Below, one piece after another: positions 23,392-33,730 of a DNA stretch of 64,000 bases. The DNA lies in NCBI GenBank assembly GCA_951812925.1, contig OX638368.1:66488569-66552568 (forward strand), given 5' to 3'. How positions within the stretch are numbered: the first letter of the stretch is position 1; each line of letters opens with the position of its first letter. Source of the stretch: Calliopum simillimum. Its lineage: Eukaryota > Arthropoda > Insecta > Diptera > Lauxaniidae. Under the pieces are notes generated by a model that was given only the letters and a program-made list of their open reading frames with translations, had not been told where the DNA came from and did not search any database. The position numbers were made by a program, and so were the translations under genes.

Positions 23392-23550
23392 AGCGGAGGG
23401 AAGTGTTGCTTTTCATTTCACTCCGTTTGCCTACAAACTCGAAATGCCCTTCGTGCGACACCACACTAAGAACCGAACTTAAAACCGTCACTATAGTGAC
23501 GAGTGTACTCGTCATAATAGTTGTTTGGCCGCAGAACATAAATATTTTTG

Positions 23551-23892
23551 TATGATAATTTTATATTGAACTAATTAAACAGTCATTTTTGCAATTTTTC
23601 AACAACAGACGAAAGCAAGTGTTTACATGGAAATTGATTACATATGTTTCGGCTACTTCCACATATATATTTATATATTTTCATATATAAACATGTATAT
23701 AGCCTCATCAGATCAGTTTTAGTTAAATCTTGCTAGAAACCGTACTCGAACCCGTGACTCCGGTTTTCTAATGAAAGAGAACGCGGTGCTTAAGCGATAG
23801 GTCACGAAATTACGAGAATTTTAATGTTTAATGTTAATGCTACAATTAAAACCTACAAGCAAAAAAAAAAAAAACAGTCAATTAACTAACTT
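23551..23892 (-). mobile_element. 342-bp retroposon-like insertion with hammerhead
   Basis: It is bounded by an exact 14-bp duplication CATAAATATTTTTG (23537-23550 and 23893-23906), the size left by LINE-driven retroposition. On the minus strand it carries, in order, a tRNA-like stretch with a B-box-like GGTTCGAGTAC (23752-23742) and then a hammerhead ribozyme (23719-23631). An A15-or-longer run (plus sense) lies near 23862. I infer a SINE-like or retrozyme-like unit; the orientation of the poly(A) run is opposite to the ribozyme, which remains unexplained. Confidence 0.6.
23631..23719 (-). ncRNA. Type I hammerhead ribozyme, solitary
   Basis: In minus sense: stem I 5' strand AAA-C-TGAT, then core CTGATGA (23711-23705), stem II GGCTA...TAGCC, then GAA (23650-23648), stem III ACATATGT, the cleavage triplet GTA, then the stem I 3' strand ATCA-A-TTT. 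Stem II is prolonged by an inner hairpin TTTATATAT-GAAA-ATATATAAA capped by a GAAA tetraloop. Stem I has 4 + 3 base pairs round one mismatch. Stem III is the same 8-nt palindrome as in the array at 45.6-50.6 kb, so pairing between two molecules may be needed for good activity. Confidence 0.75.
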
Positions 23893-24410
23893 CATAAATA
23901 TTTTTGATAAAATAAAATAAGATGACTGATTTTTTGTAAAACGCTGATCCCTTATGACTCGTTTGCTAACGTAGCATTTTGGGCGAAATGTCAAAACATA
24001 CGTAACGAGTGCAAACGTTCATTCAGTTGCTATCGTCTCGTCACGTCTATTTTGGTTTGGGCTAGTTTACATAGACATTCATAATCAAAATAATCATGCA
24101 TTTTTTTGCTTCATGATTAAAATTATATTAGATTTGTTTGACGAAGAGAGCAGAGCAGAGTAGAACAGCTTTTGAAAACTGTCATATGACTTTTAGAGCA
24201 GGCTAGAGTAGAGTAGGGCAGAGCAGAAATTTCAAAAACACAAAACAAGCAACTTTTAGAAAATCAGCAAAAATTTAGAAATATTTACATATTTTTACGT
24301 TAAAAATAAAATGTATTGTTGTTATCGGCTTCTTTATGTTACACTTAGTGAAAAATGCTGAGCTACAGCCGTACAAATAAAAACAAAAGAAATGTTTTTA
24401 TATATTTTTA

Positions 24411-24453
24411 TTTTCAATTTTTTGGCTTAATTTTTAAGCCATCATCAGGAAAA
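24411..24453 (-). ncRNA. Degenerate hammerhead-like motif
   Basis: In minus sense: TTTTC, then CTGATGA, an extra T, stem GGCTTAA-AAA-TTAAGCC, then AAA where GAA is needed, and GAAAA, which pairs perfectly with TTTTC. The missing G12 and the extra base should abolish activity. The sister copy (split at 25672/27041) keeps GAAATATT. Confidence 0.4.
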
Positions 24454-25672
24454 GTCTACGAACAAATATAGATAAATTTAAAAGCTTTATTCATACCTTA
24501 ATTTTGTTTTTTATTCAATATTATTTTTCAAACTCCATGCAAGTAGGTACATTTATTCGAGTAATTTGATTATTGCTGCAACATTGTTCCACTGGGTCTT
24601 CTTGGTCTTTCTGAACTTTTGTACGCCACGAGCTTCAAGTAATTTGACAGCCACATTTGGAGTATGCTTCTGAAAATTGTCTACTTACAAATTGATATAC
24701 AAAAACAGTAATAAAGAATGGACAAATCGTAGCAATGCTAATATTTTTGGGCTAAAAGTCATTTGATTTTTTTTCTATTTTAAAGACGGTTATAAAAAAA
24801 ATATCCAAAAATGTACTACACTTCATGATTCTTCTTCTAGAACGGACCTTTGACTGTTGACAGACAAAATATCATAAGCCCAAAATTACTAAATAATTGG
24901 GACTGTTTTTTCAAAAAATCATAATTCCCAAACAACAAATTTGGGCTAATAGAGGCTGTTACATAATATTGCTTATATGTATGGCTATTTAAAAAAAAAA
25001 TATGAAGAAAAAAAAAAACTGATGCAATTGAAAATTTTTCAAATCAAAAATTTTTTGAATTTTTTTTTCAAATGACGATATAAAAGTTATTTTTTGAAAT
25101 ATACCCTGTATCATATTTTTTTCTTTTAGAGGAACCTCTTAGCTACAAACATACCAAAAATTACGAAGATCGGACGTTTTTTCGCAAAGTTATCACATTT
25201 TCCGTGAAAATTGACATGCGACAATAGCGCATAATCGAGTTTGTGGACGAATTTTAAAAAATTCCCCACGACGAAAGAACTCAAAATCAAGCAAAAGGAA
25301 AAAATACGTGTCTCATCGATTTCAATGTAGAAACTATTAAAAAAATAATATGCAAAAAAAAAAAAATACTGCCTGGACGATTTGAGATGAAATGACCCAT
25401 TTGTTTTAACTTTACTTATCCGTCGATGCCGTTGATAATTTGGCCTGTGTCGTTTCCGAATTTTTCCCTCAATTGTTTATATGTTAGTACATTTGTACCT
25501 TCACTTGGCGTGCTCTCCATGTTTGATGTATTGTTGTAATCGGCTTCTTTGATATTCCTTGCACGACAAGAATTATGGAAAAATGTTAAAAGTATGTTCA
25601 ATTATTATTTGTTTTTATGTTGTTAAAATTTTAAATTTATCTGTATTTGTTCGTAGACTTTTCCTGATGATG

Positions 25673-27040
25673 CACTATAGGTCAAAAGGCACACTTTTTT
25701 GGCCAGAATTCAATTTAATTCAATTTTTACAAGTATTGCTATTGAGTTTTTGTTGATGCAGTGTAACGGAGAATACTTCAATACAAACAAAAGTGTTTTT
25801 TGTTTTGGGAAAAAGTAATTTTCAGTTCCTCAGCGATGTTGCATTTGCATTTTAATGCGATAACGCAAAAAAGTCGTGATTTTAACTCCTTTTTTCAATT
25901 AATAAAAAGTTATCAAAATAATTGGTTTTTTTTTTTAATTAAAATGAATAAAATTGATGATTTTATGTATAACGCAATTTAGGTCAAAACATTAAAATAT
26001 ATTTTGGTTTTTTGTGGAAAAATCTAAAATTCAAATTAGACCCTTGACTTTTAATATTTTTTTAAATTTTGAACTTAATGTAAGCTTTAAAAATTTTGTT
26101 GGAATTTGTTAGTCCTAAGAAACCCGAAACCAATAAGATGCGGATATTGTTAATGTTATTTAGAAATATAGACGCCCGATTTTGGCCGTTTTTTTTAATG
26201 ATTTTTTTTGTCAGGTAACTTTTCTTCCGTAATTCCGATTTTTTCGGAATCTGGTTACAAAAGACAGACAAAAAAGAAAACGAAGAAGCTGTTTTTCAAT
26301 TTCTTATAAGAAAATACTGAAGATACTACCAGTCCTAGTAACTTGGGTAAAAGTGCGTATAATTTTTGCGTTAGGTTTTTCGAAAAATAGAGATATTTGT
26401 GGTTGATATACGAAAAATTAGTACTTTTTTTTACTTTTGAGGTTAGTTGTAGACTTTACTTTTTTTGCATAATTCATTAATGAGTACCATTTTTTACCTT
26501 CAAAACGAGGTCTTAAAATGTTTCATATAATACTTTCTTCAAAAGTTATTAAAGATTCAAGATGATATCATGCAATCGAAAGTCGTGTCATTTTACCCGT
26601 TTTATGGGATTTGAAGATGACATCTTAAATCAGGCATAACTTTTAAAGGAATTATTGCATGACAGTTTTCAAGAGCTCATTTTGAAGAAACAAAATAGTT
26701 TGCATCTAACCTTAAATATAGCCAAAATGGCCATTTTTCATGAGTTTGACCTCAAATATTTCCAAAACCTGAGGTGGTAGGTAAATTCTGACCGCGGATT
26801 CGGATTTTACGAATAAATTTACTTCGGAAATGCTTGGCAACAAAACCTTGTTGGGATGTGTTATTAATTTAGAAAATTTATTACGTACCATTTTTGACCC
26901 GGTAGTACAAGGGTTAAGATTTTTTTCAGAATTGTTCTTTAAGTCTAAAGTCAACATAAAAACTTCATTTGAAGTTAGTCACAATGATAATATGGACGTT
27001 ATGAATTTTGGCCAAAACAATGCCCTTTTGACCTATAGTG
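25673..27040. mobile_element. CACTA-ended TIR element, 5-bp TSD
   Basis: Begins CACTATAGGTCAAAAGG and ends CCTTTTGACCTATAGTG, with about 40-bp arms (TTTTGGCCA.AATTCA inside both). TGATG lies on both sides (25668-25672, 27041-27045), and the empty site is known from the other arm of the foldback it hit. CACTA...TAGTG ends recall CMC/EnSpm, but those usually leave 2-4 bp. No transposase is present; minus-strand open stretches (26957-26712, 26271-26062) look like chance. Confidence 0.75.
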
Positions 27041-27394
27041 TGATGGCTTAAAAATTAAGCCGAAATATTGAAAATAAAAATACATGCAAACATTTCTTTT
27101 GTTTTTATTCGTACGGCTGTAGCTCAGCATTTTTCATTAAAGATAAAATATAAATATCAAAAGTGACGATGAATTTTAAAAATATTTATTTTTGTCTTAT
27201 GAAAATTTTCTGCTCCAACCTACTCTACATAAAAATCTAGAGCAGAAAAGAGCAAACAGAGCAGTTTGGAGCAGACTCATCGAACACTTTTCAGAGTAGA
27301 TTAGAACAACCTAGAGCAGATAAAACTTTCATCGAACACTTTTGACTGCTCTAACTTGCTCCAGAGTACTCTAGAGCAATAATCAAACAAAGCT

Positions 27395-27800
27395 ATTTTG
27401 TTCACATTCAACTGATTTCAGATTACTAGTACTATTTTACTACTTTGTCAATGCTATTTATTTTAATACTTTATTGTATTATTTTTTCATGCGACAAATT
27501 TGTGTCAAACTGTGAGTTAATTTTATTTGGTCTCTCAAATTTTGTTGGTACTGATTCAAAGATTGCTATTAACCACTTATTTTATTCATCTCGTAGATTT
27601 CTTCACGAAAACTCTATTATTTACCTCTTAAAAGGAACAAATTGTGAAACATTTTACAACACAACTCTGTTTTCGTGAAATATTTTACAACACAACTCTG
27701 TTTGATTTCGTGAAGTGGCATCGTTTGCTCATTCATTTCATGATTAAAATAATCACTTAAGGGGACATTCGCTTTTGTAATTGAAAAGAAAAACACTTTT
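27395..27800. other. No recognisable gene
   Basis: A direct repeat of TGAAACATTTTACAACACAACTCTGTTT / TGAAATATTTTACAACACAACTCTGTTT (only short parts given) lies at about 27645 and 27677. TCATGATTAAAAT recurs here (27739) and at 24112, which suggests that these lie in the same repeat on either side of the nested stack. Confidence 0.35.
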
Positions 27801-28418
27801 TAAAAATTTTATTATGAAAAAACTATTATATTTATTGACAAAATTTCTTTTGGACATTATTAAACACTGTTTAGGAAATATGAAAAAAAAATTTTTTTTT
27901 ATTTTTAGTTTCCCTTAGCTGCTGTAGAGTGCGCCATCCAAAAGTTACTTTTTAAACGGTAGGAAATATTTTAGATCTCCTGTAACAGATTTTTGAAAAA
28001 TTCAAAATGGATTTTATTCTTGAGACCCAAAACTATACAATAAGCCTTTAAAATTCATACTTTTTTATATTTTGAAGTTTTTGTATGAATATTTATATGT
28101 ATGAAAATTTAGGGACTTACCCTCAAAAAATGCCCCGTAAAAAAAGGGGGGGATATTTTTTATAACTTTCAGAGGCTTATTGTTTAATATTTTTTGTGAG
28201 TAATCGAATGCTCTTTGGCTTTTTAAAATCGGTCGAGTAGATTCGGAGAAAAATTTCCTACCAGCTTAAAAAGTAACTTTTGGAAAGCGCCCTCTACAGC
28301 AGCTAAGGGAAACTAAAAATAAAAAAAAAATTTTTTCGTATTTCTTAAACAGTGTTTAACAATGTCAAAAAGAAATTTTGTCAATAAATATAATAGTTTT
28401 TTCATAATAAAATTTTTA
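27801..28418. mobile_element. Foldback element, 618 bp
   Basis: TAAAAATTTTATTATGAAAA at the left and its inverse at the right. The arms are about 170 bp and include TAGTTTCCCTTAGCTGCTGT (27906) against ACAGCAGCTAAGGGAAACTA (28294). Loop about 280 bp. Non-coding, TSD not clear. Confidence 0.7.
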
Positions 28419-28617
28419 GGCCTTTTGTCGGTTGACGTTAATGGCGTAAAATAAAATATATAACGAAAAATTCTTTAAAACAAAAAAATTTTAAAAATAT
28501 GTATTTGAATAATTACACTAGTTTACAAATGATTAAAAAAATTTGTCCCATTGAATGCCATTATTCAGTTTATATGTAAAATCGGCTGCTGATTCCGAAA
28601 AATGCATTATTTTTTTT

Positions 28618-29525
28618 TATACCCTACACCCAGGGTATATTCACTTTGTCCTTCCGTTTGTGACGCAGAGAAGGAGGCGTGGTAGATATAGAAAAGTATA
28701 TATATTCTTGATCAGCGTCACCTCCTGAGTCGATAAAGCCATGTCCGTCTGTCTGGCTGGGTGGCTGGCTGTGCGTTGAAATACACTTTTTGGGAAAACT
28801 GAGCAAGATATTTCAATGAAATTTGGTACACTGCCTCCGTCATCAAAGTTAGCTCGGGGGATTGAAAATGAGCGAAATCGGTCAACGGACACGCCTACCG
28901 CCCATACAAAAAATATATTCAAAATGCAATTTTAGGAGTATTTTTCACGACAATTCACCCAAAATACGCATAAATACTAAGAATTGTAAGAGCAAGCTTT
29001 GAAAAAAAACTGAGCAAATTCGGACAAGAGGGCGGGGCACCTCCCATATAAGCAAAAGCTTCAAAACGCTATACTGAAAGCGTTTTATGAGATATTAGAA
29101 CCAAATTTGACTTAGACACTAAGAATCATAAATAAAAGCTCTCAACAAAAACTGGGTGAAATCGGACAAGAGGGCGTGGCACCTCCCATATGAGCAAAAG
29201 CTTCAAAATGCTATACTGAGAGTTTTTTGAGATAATCCAACCAAACTTCACTCAAATACTACAGACTATAAATGCACGCTCTAAGCTAAAACTAGAGGAG
29301 CTCGGACAAGAGGGCGTGGCACCTCCTATATATGCAAAAACGTCAAAACACTATGCTGAAAACGTTTTTCACTCAGACACTAAAATCTATAAATGCAAGC
29401 TGTGAACAAAAACTGGGTGAACTCGGACCAGAGGGCGTAGCACCTCCCATATGAGCAAAATTTTAAAAATACTGCAGTGTAGGGTATTTAATGTTTGGCC
29501 AGGCCAAATTTTACACCCTTACTAG
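28618..29525 (+). mobile_element. DINE-1/INE-1-like helentron, copy a
   Basis: 5' end TATACCCTACACCCAGGGTA; a core TATATATTCTTGATCAGCGT...GAGTCGAT followed by CCATGTCCGTCTGTCTGGCT, which is the conserved fly INE-1 block; then several roughly 120-bp sub-repeats carrying GGCGTGGCACCTCCCATAT. The 3' end has the sub-terminal inverse GTGTAGGGTAT, a hairpin TTGGCCAGGCCAA and terminal CTAG about 17 nt on. It is inserted between Ts in a repeat whose unoccupied relative is at about 45095-45240. Non-autonomous; its short open frames are spurious. Confidence 0.9.
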
Positions 29526-30186
29526 TTTGTCTTTCACGTCGTTTTCGAGATATCGGTTATTTTCGGTTTTTGGACCAAACCCAAAAGATAGTTCCATTTA
29601 AATACTAAGGGCCTTATCGTAAATAAATATTCTCGAGAATTTATTGACTGACTCCCTGGTTTGCAATCGCAAAAAATAATTCATGGAAAGGGAAAATTCA
29701 GTGGCAAAATAATGCTATCGGCAATAAGTTGGGAGCGAGTTTTTTCACTTTTATTTGTTAAATTTACTCCCCAACTTTTTGCTACGGAATACTAATGTAT
29801 AAATTACTAATTATAAACAACGTTTGACAAATTAAAAAATTTAGTGCAACAATTTTAGAGCTTATTGAAATAGCTTTCATATGACTCTAAAGTTTTTAAT
29901 ATCCATCCAAGCGTTTCCAACTTATACTGGTTCTGCTAAAACTGCTTTTCACTTCAATTTTTTTTTTAGGTTACTTTTTGGTGCAAACTTTTGATTTTTA
30001 AAATCCACTCAAATGATCAAATAGACATTTTTTAATTATAAAAGCAAAGCATTCTGCCCTGTTCCTAATATTCCACTTTCACGTGAAAGTGGTTATAAAG
30101 TGGAATGCAAAACTTTTTGAAAAGTCGGCATAGTACTACGACTTTTCAATTAATTTTGCCTTTTTAAAGCTGCTTTATCGATCAAA
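29526..30186. other. Repeat-derived, no gene
   Basis: 29527-29640 (CTTTCACGTCGTTTTCGAGA, TTTTCGGTTTTTGGACCAAA) is the inverse of sequence at 45095-45150. It is therefore the other flank of the repeat that DINE-1 copy a split. The rest is AT-rich with a small hairpin at 30070-30100 (CACTTTCACGTGAAAGTG). Confidence 0.5.
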
Positions 30187-30287
30187 TTGAAAAAAAAAAA
30201 AAAAAAAAAAATACAAACTTACAAGCTCCAGAGTTTTTCCCTTTTTTATCGACAGTGTGAATTATTTAACATTTCATTATATCATGG

Positions 30288-30513
30288 TGTGAGGCCGACA
30301 ATTAAAAGACTTTATATTGAATTTGATACTCATCCAACAGGCATTGCAATTTTTCTTTTTCTAAATAACAGTCGTCTTGGTGAACAACTAAGTGGCTTCG
30401 CTTTTTCTAAAATAATTTTCATCTCCCATTTAACCAGTGGCTCACCAGGCCGTTCCACTTTTAATGGTCTTTTAACAACTTTAAAAATCTCCGTTTTCAA
30501 TGAAGCCTTTTAA
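30288..30513 (-). pseudogene. LTR retroelement pol fragment
   Basis: In minus sense the text reads as the stretch just before the RT of a gypsy-type pol: LKVERPGEPLVKWEM, KAKPLSCSPRRL, then after a one-base shift EKLQCLLDEY. It then runs straight into the sequence that also ends the putative LTR at 32127 (TTTTAATTGTCGGCC). RT, RNase H and integrase are gone, so a large internal deletion is inferred. Confidence 0.55.
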
Positions 30514-30521
30514 ATGGAAAT

Positions 30522-31478
30522 CCTCAAGAACAGCACCGATTTTGATGATATTTTTTTAAAAATTTTGTGTTTTTATTTAAAATCAGAAACATTTTGGAGC
30601 GCGGTATGAATTATATAATTTTTTAAACAATATTTAAAAAAGTTATGTTTTCATAAAAAAAAATTGGAAAAAAAATACAACAAACAAAAATCAAAATAGT
30701 CATTTTATATGTATTTGGCAATTCTATATCCGAATCTGGCATTCGAATTGCTGTATCTTATATGGTTTCTGAGATATCTTCTCTTTTTATAGGGTCTAAA
30801 ATTGTGTATATAAAAACTGTTGTCATGTTTTGCTCAAGAACGGCTAAAGCGATTTAAATGAAACTTTGGAAAATGATGCGCATTACCATATACTAAAGAA
30901 ATAGACCTTGACTTAGTATATACTTATGAAGAGGCGTAGCATCGCACCAATCTTTTAAACCGGAAAAGTCCCACGTCCACTTTTTAACCATTGCAAATTT
31001 TGATTTTTATAAAAATCAATTTTATAAATTTTTCCCCATTATAAAATTTTACATGGTTCAAATGATATGACCAAATCAAATTAAAAGTTTGGGGCGATGC
31101 CACCCCTCTTCATAAGTATATACTTAGTCAAAATCTATTTCATTCTTTAGTATATGGTAATGCATCATTTTCCAAAGTTTCATTCAAATCGCTTAAGCCG
31201 TTCTTGAGAAAAACATGACAACAGTTTTTATATACACAATTTTAGACCCTATAAAAAGAGAAGATATCTCAGAAACCATATAAGATACAGCAATTCTAAT
31301 GCCATATTCGGATTTAGAATTTTGATTTTTGTTGTTGTATTTTTGTCCAATTTTTTTTTTATGAAAACATAACTTTTTTAAATACTGCTTAAAAAATTAT
31401 ATAATTCCGACCGCGCTCCAAAATGTTTCTGATTTTGTATAAAAAAAAAATCATCAAAATCGGAGCTGTTCTTGAGGA
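30522..31478. mobile_element. Foldback element, 957 bp
   Basis: CCTCAAGAACAGCACCGATT at the left and the inverse at the right. The arms are about 440 bp with few mismatches (for example CTTCTCTTTTTATAGGGTCT at 30779 and AGACCCTATAAAAAGAGAAG at 31245). It separates the gag-like frame (ending 31484) from the pol fragment (30513) of the LTR retroelement relic, so it inserted into that element. Non-coding. Confidence 0.8.
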
Positions 31479-31483
31479 CTTCC

Positions 31484-31957
31484 TCATTTTGCCTGTTTTT
31501 TGGCTTCACTTTCGTTGTCCAAACAATTTATTTCTAACATGTCTTTATCAAAACTATCTACCAAAATATCTTTTCTATTTGCGTCGCTACTAACTGTTTT
31601 TGCCTCTAACGATTTGCAATCAACATTGTTTCGCTTTTCATCATCTGCTATTTCTTCTCTCAACTCTTTCCTAACTGTTTCTAAATGTTTCTTGCTTCTG
31701 AGCTTTGTCTCTACATCCTTTACTTCTGATACATTAATGTTTGAATTTTCTACAAAACTTTCATTTTTTTCGATATACTTGTCTCTTTCTCCCTGCAGTT
31801 GTTTCAACTTATCAATCTCAACGTTTATTTGCAGCTGCATGCGTTTTAAAAAATTTCTAGCAGCTTCGATTTCTTCATGTAACGTTTCCAATGATTTGGC
31901 GTCATCTTTAATTTTTTGTTGTTGCAGTTGTACTGCTTGCGCCAAATCTAAATCCAT
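31484..31957 (-). pseudogene. Gag-like coiled-coil frame of an LTR retroelement
   Basis: A 157-codon minus-strand frame rich in E, K, Q and D with heptad-like spacing (LETLHEEIEAARNFLKRMQL, IDKLKQLQGERDKY), so very probably coiled coil. Just upstream (32075-31962, minus) lies a start ATG followed by VMVATLKKWLGSLGLPTNGQ, which has the SAP-like 'LKxWLxxLGLPTxGxR' look of some insect gag proteins; two stops caused by small indels follow before 31957. I infer a gag of a gypsy-type element. Alternative: a truncated host coiled-coil protein, but the pol fragment and repeat end nearby argue against it. Confidence 0.5.
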
Positions 31958-32127
31958 TTAATCGAGTTAGCAGCTCCGCCTTTGCCCATTAGTGGGTAAT
32001 CCAAGTGATCCTAGCCACTTTTTAAGCGTAGCCACCATTACATCATTAAAATTCACTTCTTTATCCATGAAGTATGGTTTTTAATTAAATTAATCAATTT
32101 GTTAAAGTTAAACGTGAAATTGTGGCC

Positions 32128-32400
32128 GACAATTAAAACACTTCATATTGAATTTTACGTCTTCTTTATTTCGCATTACAATAAGTACTGAATACTACTG
32201 CTCTCAGGCAGCTTTCAACAACCTTCAACTCTTGTAAGAGCATTTGAGAGAAAGAGAGACTGAGCATAGATAGAACCAACTCATTGGACTTACATATATG
32301 TGAATGCATGCATGGCACACTATGCCTGCAACAGGTGTTAGAAAGAATGTTCGAAAACCGGATGCCACCTGATTTTATTTTTTAAACTGTAAGAGAACAT
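32128..32400 (-). repeat. Putative LTR of the same retroelement
   Basis: Plus-sense text starts TGTGGCCGACAATTAAAACA; a 30-bp relative (TGTGAGGCCGACAATTAAAA) starts at 30286, where the pol fragment ends. That spacing fits two LTR ends on either side of the relic. The far end of this LTR and a target duplication could not be fixed. Confidence 0.4.
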
Positions 32401-32589
32401 CCAATTAATCCAATAAAATACACAGAGCATGAAAAAAAACTTTCTGAAATTCCCCGAAATCGGAGGAAATCCCATAATTGGGCATCTTGTGTATTATACA
32501 GACAAAATTGCGAGCAGTTATAATTTCAAGTGCATTGCAGCAGCCGTTGTTAACTTGAAACTCAATTAAAGTTAATAAAAAACATTTTG

Positions 32590-33005
32590 TAACTAGCTAC
32601 CAAAAAATCACGTGTCAAGTGTTTTGTGGTGTGAGCTTACTGTTCTGTGTTTTTGAGTAAAAACAACAACATTACAAAAACAAGGCAAAATGCATAGGTA
32701 AAAAAAACCAAAAAATTTTGTTGGTAGGTTGGTTTTCGATACGTTTCACCCATAACCATATGGGATCTTCAGTCGAATTCACCTACAAACCAAGAACTCG
32801 ACCAAGCATGCTTTATTCATTTTTTGCATAGATTAGATGAGAATCACAGCAAAAATTCAATGCAGCATATGCAAAGTTCTAATTTTTTGTTTTTTACCTA
32901 TGCATGTTGCCTTGTTTTTGTAATGTTGTGGTTTTTACTCAAAAACACAGAACAGTAAGCTCACACCACAAAACACTTGACACGTGATTTTTTGGTAGCT
33001 AGTTA
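32590..33005. mobile_element. TA-flanked foldback with hammerhead-like centre
   Basis: ACTAGCTACCAAAAAATCAC then GTGTCAAGTGTTTTGTGG at the left, with the inverse at the right and TA on both sides. The arms are about 115 bp, reaching AACATTACAAAAACAAGGCA. A diverged right half of the same family occurs at about 56590-56715 (ACTCAAAAACACTGAACAGT...GGTAGCTA). The centre holds the motif at 32735-32777. Confidence 0.7.
32735..32777 (-). ncRNA. Minimal hammerhead-like motif
   Basis: Minus sense: stem I TTCGA, core CTGAAGA, T, stem II CCCATA-TGGT-TATGGG, T, GAA, stem III ACGT, A, then stem I TCGAA. Every helix is perfect and the order is right. The T-T mismatch at the base of stem II is unfavourable and the 4-nt palindromic stem III could work only as a dimer. 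It resembles the short stem-III hammerheads known from Penelope-like elements. Confidence 0.5.
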
Positions 33006-33614
33006 ATGTAAATCATTATCTGTTCAAAAAAAAAAAAAAAAAAAAAAACATTTTGATTCATAGATCTTGTTTACTTGTGTGTATTTTTTAACTGACAGCC
33101 AAATAGTTTACGTTTCTACTGTGAGAAGTTAAACGTCTTGAACAGTCGTTGAATAGGCTTCACATCCACATCGAAAATAAAAAGTAATCAACAAGTCTTC
33201 AAAATTAAAAGTAAGTTATTGAAATTACACGGATTACCTAACAGGCCTGATTAACTTAAATTTTATTCTGCTGCAATTGCTGTTTCTTGTTTCTTCTTCT
33301 TTGAATATGTCACTCATTGCGAACAACATGTGTGTTTGTTAAAAAGAGCTGCCATAAACATTTCGTTTTTTTTCAGCTCTTAGCGTTGATAGTCAGAAAG
33401 CATCTTAATCAAGACTATTGCGAAGCCCTTTTCAGGAATTGTAAGACTCGAAATTTCCAGCTGGACTGAAAAAAATAACTTTTTCTTTTTAACAATATTA
33501 TGTTTTAAGATCTTTTTTTTTTTTTTTTTGATTAGAACTTGTTTTTTCTTTTTTAGTACGATTTCTTTTTTTTTTTTTAAAATCGAATTTTGTTTTTTCT
33601 CTTTTTTTTTCTTT
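33006..33614. other. No gene; poly(A)/poly(T) tracts
   Basis: Holds a long A run near 33029-33048 and T-rich tracts at 33511-33615. A GTAAGT at 33211 and a polypyrimidine-CAG at 33365-33376 could pair as intron signals of a non-coding first exon, but no coding exon follows. Confidence 0.35.
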
Positions 33615-33730
33615 TCTCTAAAACGTTATAATGGAATTACTTATTATACTTAAGTAAAAATCTTAAAAATACTTAAAAATATGAGTCCAACGACGGACTA
33701 ACGATTTGAGCGACTCGGTGAGTGAATTTC

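Larger units (their letters stand above)
16276..24064. mobile_element. Outer TIR element of a nested stack
   Basis: The left arm (from 16276: TAGGGATAACCAAAATAGAC, then GTGATGAGACG) and the right arm (ending CGTCTCGTCACGTCTATTTT, GGTTTGGGCTA at 24064) are inverted. A second paired block is GAAGGGCAC...TTTGTAGGCAA at 16428-16455 against TTTGCCTACAAACT...GCCCTTCG at 23427-23456. Nearly everything between is later insertions. No transposase of its own is seen. Confidence 0.6.
24357..27132. mobile_element. Foldback element with hammerhead-like hairpins, split by a CACTA-ended element
   Basis: CTGAGCTACAGCCGTAC at the left is matched by GTACGGCTGTAGCTCAG at the right. The left arm (24357-24480) and the right arm (25640-25672 joined to 27041-27132) pair throughout, including a GGCTTAAAAATTAAGCC hairpin in each. 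Between the arms, 24500-25640 has one unidentified minus-strand open stretch (25601-25416). Removing 25673-27040 and one TGATG restores the right arm exactly. Confidence 0.65.
24131..27394. mobile_element. Second AGAGCA-rich TIR element, filled by others
   Basis: Ends TTTGTTTGACGA and ATAATCAAACAAA, with AGAGCAGAGCAG and AGAGCAGTTTGGAGCAG tracts inside. It is the inverse-orientation partner of 13073-15056. In place of that copy's hAT foldback it carries a different foldback at the same central position (ACATATTTTTACGTTAAAAA on the left). Confidence 0.55.

Noticed and set aside
31500..31961. 153-codon plus-strand frame
   Set aside because: Antisense of the gag-like coiled-coil frame; serine/phenylalanine-rich as expected for the complement of K/E-rich codons.
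33080..33420. Possible non-coding first exon and intron
   Set aside because: A GTAAGT and a polypyrimidine-AG are present but no coding exon or promoter motif supports them.
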